Source: CAYVBJ01 sp964449075
GTDB lineage: Bacteria; Bacteroidota; Rhodothermia; Balneolales; Balneolaceae
Direction of reading: 5' to 3'
Length of the DNA stretch: 64,000 bases
NCBI GenBank assembly: GCA_964449075.1
Contig: CAYVBJ010000009.1
Coordinates: 1-64,000, forward strand
This document shows positions 62,763-64,000 of the stretch, in pieces. The notes beneath the pieces are model-generated. The model saw nothing but the letters and a program-made list of their open reading frames with translations. It did no database searches and was not told the origin of the DNA. Numbering within the stretch: position 1 is the stretch's first letter; each line of letters begins with the position of its first letter. The position numbers and the translations under genes were made by a program.

Positions 62763-62854
62763 TGGTTTCTAAATGGGTTTGTCATAAAAGTTAATTGTCT
62801 TTAGTCAGCTGGATTTCAAAAAGAATGGAAGCGCTTTTAAATATTTAAAAAATA

Positions 62855-63100
62855 TTAAAGTGGCAGCAATATAATATCTTCAAAATCCAAATCGAGCTCC
62901 TCAAGAATAGGCCCTGCGATTTCAGAAATTTCTTCATCTGAATAATCGGAAAGTCCTTCAAGTTCTATGTAAAGTGATTCATTAAGTTCATCGAGATAAT
63001 AAGATGCCTCACTGCTTTCCAAACTTTCCCGGAGTATCTTTACCAGGAATTTTACATCTTCTTCCCATTCCTTATACTCCGATTCTGTAATATCTGACAT
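62855..63100 (-). CDS. Small acidic hypothetical protein
   Basis: The 81-residue protein is very acidic (Glu and Asp dominate), predicted helical, with no membrane segment and no known motif. A Tyr/Leu-rich segment (YYLDELNESLYIELEGL) is the only pattern. It lies 92 bases upstream of the threonine synthase-like gene on the same strand and is divergent from anmK across 42 bases. The function is unknown. Confidence 0.6.
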   Translation of the reverse strand: MSDITESEYKEWEEDVKFLVKILRESLESSEASYYLDELNESLYIELEGLSDYSDEEISEIAGPILEELDLDFEDIILLPL

Positions 63101-63142
63101 ATATTTTGATAATTTAAAATTCTTAACTTCTGCCTCTAAAAT

Positions 63143-64000
63143 ATGAATCCATTTATTAAAAGTTTAACAGAAACATCACTTAAAAAAAGAAAAAGAATTA
63201 TAGGGTTAATGTCGGGCACATCTCTTGATGGTCTGGATATAGCGTTGTGTGATATTGAAGGGAATGGCTTTGATACGTCAGTTGAAGTTATTGACTTTAT
63301 TACAATGCCTTACGGAGAGAATCAAAAAGAGCTGTTAAAAAAAGTATCATCCGTCGAATCGGTTCTATTGAAAGATGTTTGTTATTTGCACACATGGCTT
63401 GCCGGTTACCACAGTAAATTGATTTTGAATGCACTTCAAAAATGGAGTGTGAAAACTGATCAGGTTGATTGCATTGCCAGCCATGGTCAAACTATATATC
63501 ACTATCCTGCCCGTGATCAAAGATTTAAATTTGATGTGAATGTAAACAGCACATTTCAGATCGGGGATGGTGATCATCTTGCGTATAAAACGGGAATTGT
63601 AACAGTAAGTGATTTTCGCCAGAAGCATACGGCAGCAGGTGGTGAAGGGGCACCCATGGCTGCTCTTGTTGATGGAATGCTATTCGGCCATTTGTCGGAA
63701 CCGAGAGTTTTACTCAACATAGGAGGGATTGCCAATTTTACCTACCTGCCCCCGCAATCCGAAAAAGAGCTGAGTTTTTTCACGACCGATACAGGGCCGG
63801 GAAATACGCTTATTGATAATCTCACCAGACACTATTTCAATCGTGAATATGATGAAGATGGAAAAATTGCTTCTTCCGGCACCGTTAATCCTGAATTATT
63901 GAGCGCGTTACTAAAGGATGATTTTTTTCAAATAAGAAAATCCAAAAGCACCGGTCCCGAAATTTTCAACCATAACTGGGTTAAAAATGTGGCAGGTAAA
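63143..64000 (+). CDS. anmK: Anhydro-N-acetylmuramic acid kinase (C-terminus outside window)
   Basis: AnmK phosphorylates and opens anhydroMurNAc during cell-wall recycling. The start ATG 63143 gives 286 codons to the right edge; the full protein is usually about 370-400. Motifs seen are GLMSGTSLDGLDIA (phosphate-binding), SHGQTIYHYP, SDFRQKHTAAGGEGAPM (catalytic Asp), NIGGIANFTYL and DTGPGNTLIDNL. The C-terminal third is missing. Confidence 0.95.
   Translation, partial: MNPFIKSLTETSLKKRKRIIGLMSGTSLDGLDIALCDIEGNGFDTSVEVIDFITMPYGENQKELLKKVSSVESVLLKDVCYLHTWLAGYHSKLILNALQKWSVKTDQVDCIASHGQTIYHYPARDQRFKFDVNVNSTFQIGDGDHLAYKTGIVTVSDFRQKHTAAGGEGAPMAALVDGMLFGHLSEPRVLLNIGGIANFTYLPPQSEKELSFFTTDTGPGNTLIDNLTRHYFNREYDEDGKIASSGTVNPELLSALLKDDFFQIRKSKSTGPEIFNHNWVKNVAGK

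Noticed and set aside
1..64000. CRISPR array, prophage or integron
   Set aside because: No regularly spaced repeats, phage structural genes, integrase or attC-like sites were seen in any spacer.

Overview
The window is about 41% GC by eye. It looks like a chromosomal stretch from a Bacteroidota/Balneolota-type Gram-negative bacterium, and a Balneolales-like marine or saline organism would fit best. The pointers are two TonB-dependent receptors with N-terminal carboxypeptidase-regulatory-like domains, many lipoprotein signals, acidic proteins, few Shine-Dalgarno sequences, short AT-rich spacers, HU proteins of the Bacteroidota kind and a Thermus-type isocitrate dehydrogenase. The phylum is an inference from gene content; no rRNA or marker phylogeny is available. 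A run of 100 Ns at 57248-57347 shows this is a draft scaffold.

Layout. 1-2183: large secreted DUF4397 modular protein, running off the left edge. 2566-4998: PriA. 5146-10161: compact operon of two GCS2-type ligases with CBS domains followed by an aspartoacylase-like hydrolase. 10302-18140: ScpB, RluB-like pseudouridine synthase, alpha/beta hydrolase, TPR protein, NRDE protein, membrane SpoIIE-type phosphatase and a periplasmic thioredoxin. 18200-27723: DtxR-type regulator, SLC45-like transporter, PruA, a two-gene sugar catabolic pair, RtcB and a HAD phosphatase. 27818-32112: YbbAP-like ABC exporter, a small membrane protein and divergent TesA. 32269-35059: periplasmic Cys-motif pair, CusF-like lipoprotein, TlpA-like thioredoxin and SIMPL protein. 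35357-39921: TonB receptor with an SGNH lipoprotein. 39969-42062: Smr, Dabb, an HU-TM-LysM fusion and a small HU. 42260-50631: aconitase, FolE, CysS, YidD, HisI, LysR regulator, isocitrate dehydrogenase and DUF6671. 50639-57082: carbonic anhydrase, then a probable zinc acquisition operon (MerC, ribbon-helix-helix/zinc-ribbon regulator, ABC pair, DUF3299, ZnuD-like receptor). 57083-57474: hairpin-rich repeat around the N gap. 57475-64000: agmatinase-family enzyme, beta-lactamase-fold hydrolase, NTF2-like protein, Xre-RES toxin-antitoxin pair, threonine synthase fused to a LeuA regulatory domain, a small acidic protein and AnmK, cut by the right edge.

The best candidates for undescribed biology are: (1) the duplicated GCS2-CBS ligase plus aspartoacylase operon, which looks like a make-and-break pathway for an amide-linked metabolite with adenine-nucleotide sensing; (2) the zinc operon with a ribbon-helix-helix protein carrying a C-terminal CxxC/CxxC zinc ribbon, preceded by a 9+9 bp palindrome; (3) the HU-TM-LysM protein, which could physically link DNA to the cell wall; (4) the threonine synthase with a LeuA-type allosteric domain. 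PriA and aconitase both lack canonical metal-ligand cysteines. No tRNA, rRNA, CRISPR array, prophage or complete insertion sequence was seen.
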